64,000 nt of DNA from Flavobacterium sp. Lineage in GTDB: Bacteria; Bacteroidota; Bacteroidia; Flavobacteriales; Flavobacteriaceae. Position numbers and translations under genes: made by a program. Positions 40,352-49,403 of the stretch are shown here, piece after piece; position 1 is the first letter of the stretch; each line of letters opens with the position of its first letter. The stretch covers positions 1-64,000 of the forward strand of contig NZ_PNNA01000101.1 of assembly GCF_013823965.1 (NCBI RefSeq), in the 5' to 3' direction. The notes under the pieces are model-generated. The model saw nothing but the letters and a program-made list of their open reading frames with translations. It was not told the DNA's origin and did no database searches.

Positions 40352-40720
40352 CAAGAATCACAACCGCTTATAGCCATTTTGCAAACGCGGGGGGCGTGCT
40401 TCTGTGAAAGTGAAGTGCTAAATTCAAGCTTTATATATCTAATGATGTTTAGTGCTAAAAATCTCCGTCTTCTCAAACGGCAAAACGTTGTTTTTTGTTA
40501 CGGTTTGTTGCGGGAAGTAGGGGAAAGGCCGGGAGAAGAATCCACCCTGAAATAGGGGAAAAATACCACTTGTTGCTTATCGGAACTTTTTTTTAGTTGC
40601 AGGCTTTTTGTTCTTTGCGTTGCATTATTCGATTTGATTCGTACACCATTTGGCGGATTGTATGTACTGGGAGTCAATTTCATCCTTAGGAAACCAAAAT
40701 TTCATAAAGTTCAATCAAAC

Positions 40721-40782
40721 AATTGGCCGCGGCCAATTGTATAAATGACCGCGGCTATTTATACATTTGACCGCGGCCAATT
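40721..40782. repeat. 62-bp quasi-palindrome with three CCGCGG cores at exact 22-bp spacing
   Basis: CCGCGG at 40727, 40749 and 40771; perfect 18-bp palindrome AATTGGCCGCGGCCAATT at 40721-40738; middle copy GTATAAAT-GACCGCGGCT-ATTTATAC at 40739-40764. Confidence 0.9.
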
Positions 40783-40887
40783 ATCAAGTTTCTACTGACT
40801 TTTTCCAAAATTCATCTTGAACAAAGGTATTGCTGACCTAAACCCAAGGGTAAAGACGTCGTTAAACCATTACTCATTGAACTCAGG

Positions 40888-43800
40888 TTAATAAATGATT
40901 TTCTTGGTAACGACTTGGCCGTTTTGCAAGCTTACTTTTACCAGTAGCGTTTGGTGGCTCGAAGTAAAATTTGTCAAGGTCAGTTCGTTGCTGTTGACTT
41001 TTTCTTTTTTGAATAGTTCTCTTCCCAAGAGGTCGTAAACCAAGATTTTGTCCATTATTTCCACTGCCGAATTGACTTTTATTTGTTTGTTTTTGGTGGA
41101 AACCAAGACATGATTTTCCTTAGTTTCTATATCAGTGGTTCCCAAAGTTTTGTTGGTGTAGCGCAGGATGAAACGGTCGTTGAAGGTGCCTGCCACGGTA
41201 TTAAAAGTATAATTTCCGCTTTTTAAGTCAAACACGGTATTCATTAATTTGTCTTCAATAAACACGGCTTGATTAGCCAGTGCTCCATCCACTTGGTCAA
41301 TGTTTATGGTAAAAGGTCCCTCGATGGATGTCCTGAATCCCAATGGGACTTCGTCGTTTTCATTAAATGGCAATGCCCTTCCTTGAATTACCAGATTTTT
41401 GTCTTGGTTTACACTATAAAAATCCACAAACTCATTGGCGTCAAAAGTCTCGCCATCAAAACGGCTGTCGTATCCATTTGTGGCATTTGTTATGTAACCA
41501 ATTAGGGTTTGCTTGAAGGCCCCTTGAGGGTTTTTTAAATTTAACCAAATGCGGTGTTTCTCTAAAAGTGCTGTTTTTGTTGCAGGATTTCTAGTTTTGA
41601 AAAACTGGGAGTTGTTCAGAATACTTTCATTAATGTTGTCTACTCGCATACTATTGTTATATACAATGGTAGTTCCAGAGGTTATTGCTTTACTGGATGC
41701 AAAAAATCCTTGGCCAGAGGCAATTTTACCTGTTGGTTTTTCGCTACCGTTTGGAGCAGGTGATCCACCAGAAGAAAAAGCAACGTCATTTATGCCTATT
41801 CCTCCAACAGGATTGTAAGCGGCGTAATCGTCCAATGAATAGGTGTAAGCCCAGCCAAGACCGGGATTAGGGATGTTTTCCGCGAGATTCATTGGGGTTT
41901 TATGCGTCCAGAAATACAGTGTTCCATCTAAAACTGCAGAATTGGCGTCCAAAAATGCATCTGCATCCAAAGCAGAAGGATATGGGTTTCCCAGAAGATA
42001 TGATTTGTCTTCAGCAACATTCGGGATTGAGTATACTCCATTATTTGGCACACCTGTAAAAAAAGCATCAAATGAAGCGAGAAAAGGGGATTCAGGACCT
42101 CGAATGATATAGCCGATACCTGCTAGCATAGAGGTTGCAGATGATTCTTGTTTCCAAGTTTCAGCAGAAGAATCATAAGAATAGTATTTGTCCCATAGTG
42201 TCAAATTTTGGGAAACGCCACCCAGGGTGTAATTCGCAACGGGAGAAGACCAATAGGTATAATCCGTGCGGAAAATAGGAGGAGTGATTCTTTCGTAACT
42301 AATGCTGCCCGTGTTTATGCCTGAATCACTTACTTGCACTAAACTGCCATCGTCTTCTATGTCTAGATAACCATTATTTGTCAAATCATTTTGAATTTTG
42401 ACATATTCATTAGCAGTTATTGTCAATGTATATGATGTATTTACGACTACACTGCAGGCGGAAAAACTTCCATTCACGCTAGTGTCGTAATCTGCATTAA
42501 TAACCGCAAGCTTGCTTATGGATGGAGTAGTTATTGCATTATTTACATCTCTCCAGTCAGTGCCGTTCCAAGTAATGGTGCCGTCAATAATCTTGACTGC
42601 GTTAGAGGCCGTGTAACATGTGTTTGTATTCTCTCTAATTTGGCAATAGTATTGATAATTGATTACGGTTGAAATGTTCGCTATTGATAAGGTTGCGGTT
42701 AAAGATCCTGTGTAATTTGTATTATCCGTGATTTCTGTCCAGCCGGTTGCGCCAGGAGCAGAAACGAACCATTGATAGGCTAATTCTTTTGTGTCAGCGG
42801 GAGCGGTTCCGTTATACCCTTCGGTTCCTGAGACAGTCAAAGTAGCGGTTTTACAAGTTGAAGTGTATGATGGGATTGTCACTGTTGGTGGAGTTCCTGA
42901 AATGAAATTATAAGTGCCAATGTCGGTATAGTCGTTGTTACTACAATCCTCTTTATTTGTACCCACAAAATCAATAATATCCCAATCCGAATTATCATAA
43001 GCTGTTGATGGAAGTGTAGCTGTATTTTTCCTTCTGAATGTTACTCCGTTAGTTTCTGTTGCAAAGATTGATAATGATGATGTTGCCCAATTTGCATTAC
43101 CATACTCTCCCCAACTATCTATTTTAGTAGCACCATTAAATAATGCAATATGATCATTCTCATTTGCTTTAAAATTAACGCCTAAATTTGTTGTGCTTTG
43201 TGATGCCAATGAGCCATCTCCATAAAGAGTTGTACATAAATTATCATCTCCAAGTGCAACAATATAGGTTGAACCAGAAGCTAAAGTCACATTACTTAAA
43301 TTAAGCGGAGTACCTGAATAAGTGCCCCCATTAGAAGCGGTATTAATAGAATATCCACTTAGGTTTTTAGAAACCCCAGTTCCGTTATAAATTTCTAGAT
43401 AAGTCAAGCCACCCCAATTGGAATCCGTCACTTCACTAATAAACAAATCAGAAGCATTAGTTCCGCCTTGACAGGAATTTGCTTTATTATCCACAACTGT
43501 AAAAGCGTTTGTAGCCTGACAGCCTGTTGCATTTGTGGTAACTATATTTCCAGATGTTGCCCCACTTGGTATAATAACTTTTATTTGTGTTGCTGACACA
43601 TACGTTATGGAAGTTGCTGCAACTCCATTAAAGGATGCTGTTGCTCCAGTCAAATTATTTGATGTTGCATTTATCGTCACTTCTGTACCAACTGGCCCGG
43701 AAGTTGGGGTAATGGTGTTAACTGCTGCGGTAGCGCAATTGCCCGTTCCTTGAATCAAAAAGGTATAGGGGTTTTCGTCGCTGTCATTGTTAGAAATAGA

Positions 43801-46467
43801 AATTGTTGCAGTTCTTGTACCTGTCATTGTTGGTGAAAAAGTAATCACAAAAGATGTACTTGAACCTCCAACAACCGTGGTAGAAGGGACTGTAGTGACA
43901 GTAAAATCTCCAGGATTTACTCCACCAATACTTACAATGGGTGCTCCTGTCAAGTTCAAGGCTGCAATCCCCAAATTCTGGATTTCATAATCTTTTGTTG
44001 TCGAGGAACCAATGCTTGTCGCTGCAAATAAAGTATTGTTCAATCCATTGGCAGTAGAACTTCCATTGACAATATTATTCGTCCCTCCCGTCAAACCTTT
44101 GATGTTAATTTCACGGTTTCTGTTTCCGGCACTAAAATGATTATCTGGTGTTGATACTGGTAAATCTGTAACAGCACTTATTATTAAAGTGTTTAAACTA
44201 ATTGTAGATCCATTTGTCCATTTAGTTCCGTTCCAACTCGCAGAAACACTATTGCTTTCTGTGCCAACAATATCTATCGGCAAATAGGTTCCAGTAAAAG
44301 TGAAATTAGGATTTGTAAAAGCTCCTGAACGATATACAGACCAATATCTTGTAATATAATCGGTTGAAGAATCTATATTTGGATGAATAATGTCATTTAC
44401 AGCAACATTTATGTAAGCTGTTGCTGAATATGTTGTTGCGCTAGAAAAACTTATAGTCGCAGGCGAATATTGTGCTCCATCGGTTGATGCAATTCTATCT
44501 CCAATTGGAAAAGTAAATGATGGATAACTAGTGGTGTATCGTTTTCTCAATATTCCTATTGACCCTGCCATATCTGCAATTACAAAACTATTTGAAGAAG
44601 CCCCATTTGTTGTAACAACATCTTCTAAAGTCATTGTATTTGCACCCAAATCAATCAAACCATTCGTCAAGTTTAAAGCCGTATTTATTGTCACGTCAGA
44701 ACCCATTGTACAACCCACGGTTGCGGCTTGACGATTCATTGTTAATGTTCCTAAATTCAAATTAGAAGCAAAAGTCAAAGTCCCTATACTTCCTGTTCCT
44801 AATAAAGTAAGGTTTGAAGTTATAGTTCCTTTAAAAGTTCCGGAGCCATTAATCACATTAGCAACTCCGGCAGTTCCAATAGTTAATGTTTTACTATTCA
44901 AATCAAAAACATCGGTTGCACTACTAAACGAAATAGCGTTTCCGGCGTTTGGTGCCGAAACAATCAAATCACTTAATAATTGTACTGTTGTACTTCCGCT
45001 TACCGGCTGAAAAACGATATAGGGAATTGTTAATGCCGATACAGAAGAAACGATTTGTGTGCCATTTTTCGTAAAGAAAACTGCCCTACTATTTCCATTA
45101 AATGTTCCAGTATTGGTAAAATTACCTCCTAATTTTAAATCGTCGCCAACGGCATTTCCCAAAGTTAAATTACCATTGTTTATTAAATTGCCAGCAACAG
45201 TCAAAACACCTCCCGAAGCCCCTCCTCCGTAATCCATATAAAAACTGGAACCAGAATCTATGGTTAAGTTTCCATTTATGGCTTTTGCCAAAGGTGTTCC
45301 ATTATTATAGTTCAAAGTTGTATTGCCACTTAATTTAACATTATTAGGATAACCCGGAGTTGTCCCTATGGTTCCAACACCCAATGCCTGCCACTCATTC
45401 CCTCTGCCATAATCAGATACCCCCCCTATATTGTAAATTAAGGTGGATGCACTACCATATATTGGCGATTGATTAAAAAAACCACCCCCATTTATTTGGG
45501 CAGTACCATTTAAAGTTAATGTCGAAGATGTTAAAGTCACCCCTGCAGCCGTGGCAAAAGTTCCGGCAACAGTTCTGTTGGCAGAATTTAAAGTAACACC
45601 ACCTTGAAGTACATTTACATTAAAAGGACCACTCGTGGAAGGCCAAAAAACATCTGTATTGCTAACCCCATAACTTCCAGAACCATTAAAGTTTAAAGTT
45701 CCCGTAGCTCCATAAGTAAAGTTGTTTCCTGAAGCATATCCTCCACTATTTAATTGGAAAGAGCCATTCACGGTAGTTGTTCCTGTTCTTGTTAATGAGG
45801 AAGATGTGTAAACGGTATGTCCCGCTGAAATTGTAACATTATCGGTACTTACTGGAACTAGATTTGTTGACCAAGTTGCTGGAGTATTCCAATCCCCAGA
45901 AGTTATAGAATATGGACCGATTGAAGATACATTTCCATTAAATGTAAAATCATTAATACTAAAAGTTCCTCCAGAAGCACTCGCATTCCACCCGTAAATA
46001 CGAAAAGTGATTGCTGAAGTTATATTTTGAAACAAACCTGCTGATAATGAAATCGTAGTTCCAGTAGCTGATGGCGTACCAATATCTGCATTATACCCAT
46101 CTAAACTTGAGCGAAATGCAAAAGAAGTTGCACCTGTGCCTGAAGCTTGTGCTGTATACACGAAATTGAAGAAATTAATTTTATATCCTGGATTCGGAGT
46201 TAGTGTAAATTCAAAATAATCGTTTGCATTTAAAGATAATGAATTCCAACCATCTGCTGTATATCTATTTAATGCCGCAACTCCATTAATACCAGAACCT
46301 CTTGATATTCCTGTTGAGTTAATATTTAAATCTGTAGTTTGTCCAATTGAATATGGACTTGATTGAACAGTTGATGAAAAAGTTAAGGGATTAGTCAGAA
46401 TACTTTGCCCATAACTCCCAAAACCAATAAACAAAGCAATTGTAACAAAAAGTAATTTTAATCTCAT
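40888..46467 (-). CDS. Very large T9SS-secreted surface protein (beta-helix-like repeats, choice-of-anchor-D-like, IPT/TIG-like, lamin-tail-like domains, T9SS CTD)
   Basis: 1859 aa; signal MRLKLLFVTIALFIGFGSYGQ; repeats rich in GNLTI/GNFTNTGTFNG; TRTATISISNNDSDENPYTFLIQGTG; ITPTSGPVGTEVTINATSNNLTGATASFNG; NASDLFISEVTDSNWGGLTYLEIYNGTG; C-terminal KILVYDLLGRELFKKEKVNSNELTL...VKVSLQNGQVVTKKIIY. Confidence 0.9.
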   Translation of the reverse strand: MRLKLLFVTIALFIGFGSYGQSILTNPLTFSSTVQSSPYSIGQTTDLNINSTGISRGSGINGVAALNRYTADGWNSLSLNANDYFEFTLTPNPGYKINFFNFVYTAQASGTGATSFAFRSSLDGYNADIGTPSATGTTISLSAGLFQNITSAITFRIYGWNASASGGTFSINDFTFNGNVSSIGPYSITSGDWNTPATWSTNLVPVSTDNVTISAGHTVYTSSSLTRTGTTTVNGSFQLNSGGYASGNNFTYGATGTLNFNGSGSYGVSNTDVFWPSTSGPFNVNVLQGGVTLNSANRTVAGTFATAAGVTLTSSTLTLNGTAQINGGGFFNQSPIYGSASTLIYNIGGVSDYGRGNEWQALGVGTIGTTPGYPNNVKLSGNTTLNYNNGTPLAKAINGNLTIDSGSSFYMDYGGGASGGVLTVAGNLINNGNLTLGNAVGDDLKLGGNFTNTGTFNGNSRAVFFTKNGTQIVSSVSALTIPYIVFQPVSGSTTVQLLSDLIVSAPNAGNAISFSSATDVFDLNSKTLTIGTAGVANVINGSGTFKGTITSNLTLLGTGSIGTLTFASNLNLGTLTMNRQAATVGCTMGSDVTINTALNLTNGLIDLGANTMTLEDVVTTNGASSNSFVIADMAGSIGILRKRYTTSYPSFTFPIGDRIASTDGAQYSPATISFSSATTYSATAYINVAVNDIIHPNIDSSTDYITRYWSVYRSGAFTNPNFTFTGTYLPIDIVGTESNSVSASWNGTKWTNGSTISLNTLIISAVTDLPVSTPDNHFSAGNRNREINIKGLTGGTNNIVNGSSTANGLNNTLFAATSIGSSTTKDYEIQNLGIAALNLTGAPIVSIGGVNPGDFTVTTVPSTTVVGGSSTSFVITFSPTMTGTRTATISISNNDSDENPYTFLIQGTGNCATAAVNTITPTSGPVGTEVTINATSNNLTGATASFNGVAATSITYVSATQIKVIIPSGATSGNIVTTNATGCQATNAFTVVDNKANSCQGGTNASDLFISEVTDSNWGGLTYLEIYNGTGVSKNLSGYSINTASNGGTYSGTPLNLSNVTLASGSTYIVALGDDNLCTTLYGDGSLASQSTTNLGVNFKANENDHIALFNGATKIDSWGEYGNANWATSSLSIFATETNGVTFRRKNTATLPSTAYDNSDWDIIDFVGTNKEDCSNNDYTDIGTYNFISGTPPTVTIPSYTSTCKTATLTVSGTEGYNGTAPADTKELAYQWFVSAPGATGWTEITDNTNYTGSLTATLSIANISTVINYQYYCQIRENTNTCYTASNAVKIIDGTITWNGTDWRDVNNAITTPSISKLAVINADYDTSVNGSFSACSVVVNTSYTLTITANEYVKIQNDLTNNGYLDIEDDGSLVQVSDSGINTGSISYERITPPIFRTDYTYWSSPVANYTLGGVSQNLTLWDKYYSYDSSAETWKQESSATSMLAGIGYIIRGPESPFLASFDAFFTGVPNNGVYSIPNVAEDKSYLLGNPYPSALDADAFLDANSAVLDGTLYFWTHKTPMNLAENIPNPGLGWAYTYSLDDYAAYNPVGGIGINDVAFSSGGSPAPNGSEKPTGKIASGQGFFASSKAITSGTTIVYNNSMRVDNINESILNNSQFFKTRNPATKTALLEKHRIWLNLKNPQGAFKQTLIGYITNATNGYDSRFDGETFDANEFVDFYSVNQDKNLVIQGRALPFNENDEVPLGFRTSIEGPFTINIDQVDGALANQAVFIEDKLMNTVFDLKSGNYTFNTVAGTFNDRFILRYTNKTLGTTDIETKENHVLVSTKNKQIKVNSAVEIMDKILVYDLLGRELFKKEKVNSNELTLTNFTSSHQTLLVKVSLQNGQVVTKKIIY

Positions 46468-46861
46468 AAAGTGGGGGTCTATATCTTAATACTGGATGTC
46501 ATTTTTATCCATAAGAGCATAGATTAAGAGAATATTTGGTAGGATTTGGGGATATAAACTTACAGCTAAAGACAATACTTTCAAAACTTTTACATTAAGA
46601 AATTATTAACAATTTACGGTAATAAGTCACTGGTTTCAAGGAGTTTTTGCAATATATCGACCAAATGCAATTATGTTCGATGAAAACTCGAAAATCTTCC
46701 AAAAACAAGTTTTTTCGTAGTCTTAATAGAATATAAAAAAACGTGTGTTTATGGAATATTTTTAAAAAAAAGAGCGGATTTTCTTAATGTTGTGCTTCTA
46801 GTGTAACTATAATATTTTTATCAAAGTTATTTCGTATTAAAAAAAGTGTACTTTTATCATT

Positions 46862-48898
46862 ATGAAAGTGTTACAGTTTCCTTTGGCGAGAATAACGATA
46901 GGGTTTGTAACCGGAATTCTTGTTGCTTATTACTTCAAACCGGCTCTTTCTTTTGTATTTGGATTGCTTTTCATCGCGGTTTGCTTTTTTATAATTCTCT
47001 ATTTTATTTCAAAAAACAAGGTTGTGGCGCCAATTTATTTTGGTCTTGCCACTTATTTTTTGGCTTTTAACATTGGCACAAGCACCCAAATCATCCACAC
47101 GGATTCTTTTCAAGAAAACAACTACAGTAACGGGAAATCGATTTTTAATCAACCGCATTTGGTTGCTGTTACCGTCAGGGATAAACTGCGAAGTACTGCT
47201 TATCACGACCGTTATATTGTCTTGGTAAACCAGGTTGACGATGTGGCAAAGTCGGGAAGATTGCTCTTGAATGTTAGAAAGGACAGCTTGACGCATACAT
47301 TTGAAACAGGAACTCATTTGCAAATCAACGGGAGTTTGTACCAAAACAGTCCCTCCAAAAACCCAAACCAATTTGATTACGGCCAATACCTTGAAAGCAA
47401 ACAAATCTATGCCCAGCTTTATGCCGATGCTTCGGATATTAAAATTGGCTCCTTCATCACAAAAGATATCTGGTATTACACTTCAAAATTGCGGTCAAAA
47501 ATCATTCGAAACTTGGAGAAAAGTAATTTCAACAAAGCCGAACTCCATGTTGCCGTTGCTTTGATTTTGGGACAGCAACAGGATATTTCGCCCGAGATTA
47601 TCAAGGATTATCAATTTGCCGGAGCAGTGCATATTTTGTCGGTTTCGGGATTGCATATTGGGTTCATACTACTTTTTGTAACTTTTTTGCTGAAACCTTT
47701 TCCCAACACAAAACGCGGTTCGTTCCTCAAATTAATCGTCATTTTGTTCTCCTTGTCTTCTTTCGGATTGATTGCAGGCTTGGCTCCCTCGGTGCTTCGC
47801 TCGGTTACGATGTTTTCTTTTGTCGCTATCGGAATGTATTTGAGGAGAAGCACCAATATTTTTCACACTTTGCTGGTTTCCATATTGCTCATTTTGCTTT
47901 TTCAACCTTCTTTTTTGTTTGACGTGGGATTTCAATTGAGTTATGTGGCTTTGTTTTTCATTCTTTGGCTGCAACCTTTATTGGCAGGTCTTTGGTTGCC
48001 AAAGTATGTGTTTGCCAAATATTTTTGGGAAATTCTCACGGTTTCCTTTGCGGCACAAATGGGCACTTTTCCTTTGAGCATTTATTATTTTCACCAGTTT
48101 CCGGGCTTGTTTTTCGTGACTAATTTGGTTATCATTCCATTTTTGAGCGTGATAATGGGATTGGGTGTTTTGGTGATGGTCTTGGCAGCATTAGATTCTG
48201 TTCCGCTTTTTTTGGCCAAATCATTGGAATGGAGCATTTTTATCCTGAATAAAATCATCAACTTTATTGCTTCGTTGGAACAATTTATCATTCAGGAAAT
48301 CTCGTTCAATTGGCAGTTGTTATGGAGCATTTATTTGTTGCTGATTGCCACGATTATTTGGTTCAAAAAGCCAAGTTTCAACAGACTGGTTTTGGCATTG
48401 TCAACAATAATCATTTTCCAAATCACTTATTTCCAAACGCATTGGGCAATCCAGCACCAAAGTGAATTGGTCATTTTCAACACGAAAAAAAGCACCTTGA
48501 TTACGGAACGCAAAGGAGAGAAGATTACTTTGTATGCCAATGACAGTCTGTTGAAAACGGCTTTAGACAACAAAACACTTGCTTCTTATTCGATGGGAAA
48601 TTTCAGTAGTTTGAAAGTTAAAAAAAGATTGCAAAACTTGATTTATTTTAACGGGAAAAAGATTTTGGTTATGGATAGTTTGGGTGTTTATCCAAAGGAT
48701 ATTCGGCCAGATATTGTCCTGTTTACCCAATCGCCAAAAATAAATTTTGAGCGTTTTCTGGAAACCATGAAACCCAAAATGGTAGTTGCCGATGCTTCGA
48801 ATTTCAGGACCATTCAAAAGCAATGGAAAGCCACATGCCTAAAAAAGAAAATCCCTTTTCACGCTACTGCCGAAAAGGGATTTTATAGATTGGATTGA
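46862..48898 (+). CDS. comEC: ComEC/Rec2 family competence protein
   Basis: 678 aa; ALILGQQQDISPEIIKDYQFAGAVHILSVSGLHIGFI; GLAPSVLRSVTMFSFVAIGMYLRRSTN; SFLFDVGFQLSYVALFFILWLQP. Confidence 0.95.
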   Translation: MKVLQFPLARITIGFVTGILVAYYFKPALSFVFGLLFIAVCFFIILYFISKNKVVAPIYFGLATYFLAFNIGTSTQIIHTDSFQENNYSNGKSIFNQPHLVAVTVRDKLRSTAYHDRYIVLVNQVDDVAKSGRLLLNVRKDSLTHTFETGTHLQINGSLYQNSPSKNPNQFDYGQYLESKQIYAQLYADASDIKIGSFITKDIWYYTSKLRSKIIRNLEKSNFNKAELHVAVALILGQQQDISPEIIKDYQFAGAVHILSVSGLHIGFILLFVTFLLKPFPNTKRGSFLKLIVILFSLSSFGLIAGLAPSVLRSVTMFSFVAIGMYLRRSTNIFHTLLVSILLILLFQPSFLFDVGFQLSYVALFFILWLQPLLAGLWLPKYVFAKYFWEILTVSFAAQMGTFPLSIYYFHQFPGLFFVTNLVIIPFLSVIMGLGVLVMVLAALDSVPLFLAKSLEWSIFILNKIINFIASLEQFIIQEISFNWQLLWSIYLLLIATIIWFKKPSFNRLVLALSTIIIFQITYFQTHWAIQHQSELVIFNTKKSTLITERKGEKITLYANDSLLKTALDNKTLASYSMGNFSSLKVKKRLQNLIYFNGKKILVMDSLGVYPKDIRPDIVLFTQSPKINFERFLETMKPKMVVADASNFRTIQKQWKATCLKKKIPFHATAEKGFYRLD

Positions 48899-48900
48899 AG

Positions 48901-49362
48901 TTATTTCTTTTTCAGGATTTCATCGGCAACGGCCAGCCAAGCTTTTGGCCCTCCGGCAACATAACCCGTATTTCCAATGCCCGTAAAACTGGATTTCCCG
49001 TTTTTTACAGTGGCAGTGGCAAACCAAACTGTCGGAAATCCTTGTATCCCGAAGGTTTGTTGCAAACTGTTGTTTTGGTTTTTAATGGCATCGGACTGAG
49101 GCGTTTTTCTGGGAAAATCTAGTTCTACCAGTACAACATTTGTCTTTGCCCATTTGGCAAATTCTGGAGTTTTCAACACCTCTTTTTGCAAACGGATGCA
49201 CCAACCGCACCAATCACTACCGGTAAAAAACAACAACATTGGTTTCTTGGTTTTATTGGAAACTTTTATGGCTTTGTTGATGTCGGTTTCCCAGGTTAAT
49301 TCTTGTGCCTGAACGGCAAAAGAGGCCATTACCACTAATAATGTTATAAATGTCTTTCTCAT
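48901..49362 (-). CDS. Periplasmic thioredoxin-family protein
   Basis: Start at MRKTFITLLVVMASFAVQAQ; KPMLLFFTGSDWCGWCIRLQKEVLKTPEFAKWAKTNVVLVELDFP (CxxC). Confidence 0.92.
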   Translation of the reverse strand: MRKTFITLLVVMASFAVQAQELTWETDINKAIKVSNKTKKPMLLFFTGSDWCGWCIRLQKEVLKTPEFAKWAKTNVVLVELDFPRKTPQSDAIKNQNNSLQQTFGIQGFPTVWFATATVKNGKSSFTGIGNTGYVAGGPKAWLAVADEILKKK

Positions 49363-49403
49363 ATTTATATAATTTTTAAATTTATTTTTCAAAAATAGTG
49401 CCA

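Noticed and set aside
40498-40683. 61-aa minus-strand ORF in the non-coding block
   Set aside because: Short, no recognisable domain, no clear ribosome-binding context; kept only as part of the unexplained intergenic block.
40721-40782. CRISPR array interpretation of the 22-bp spaced repeats
   Set aside because: Only three units, spacers would be about 10 bp, units are palindromic and no cas genes are nearby.
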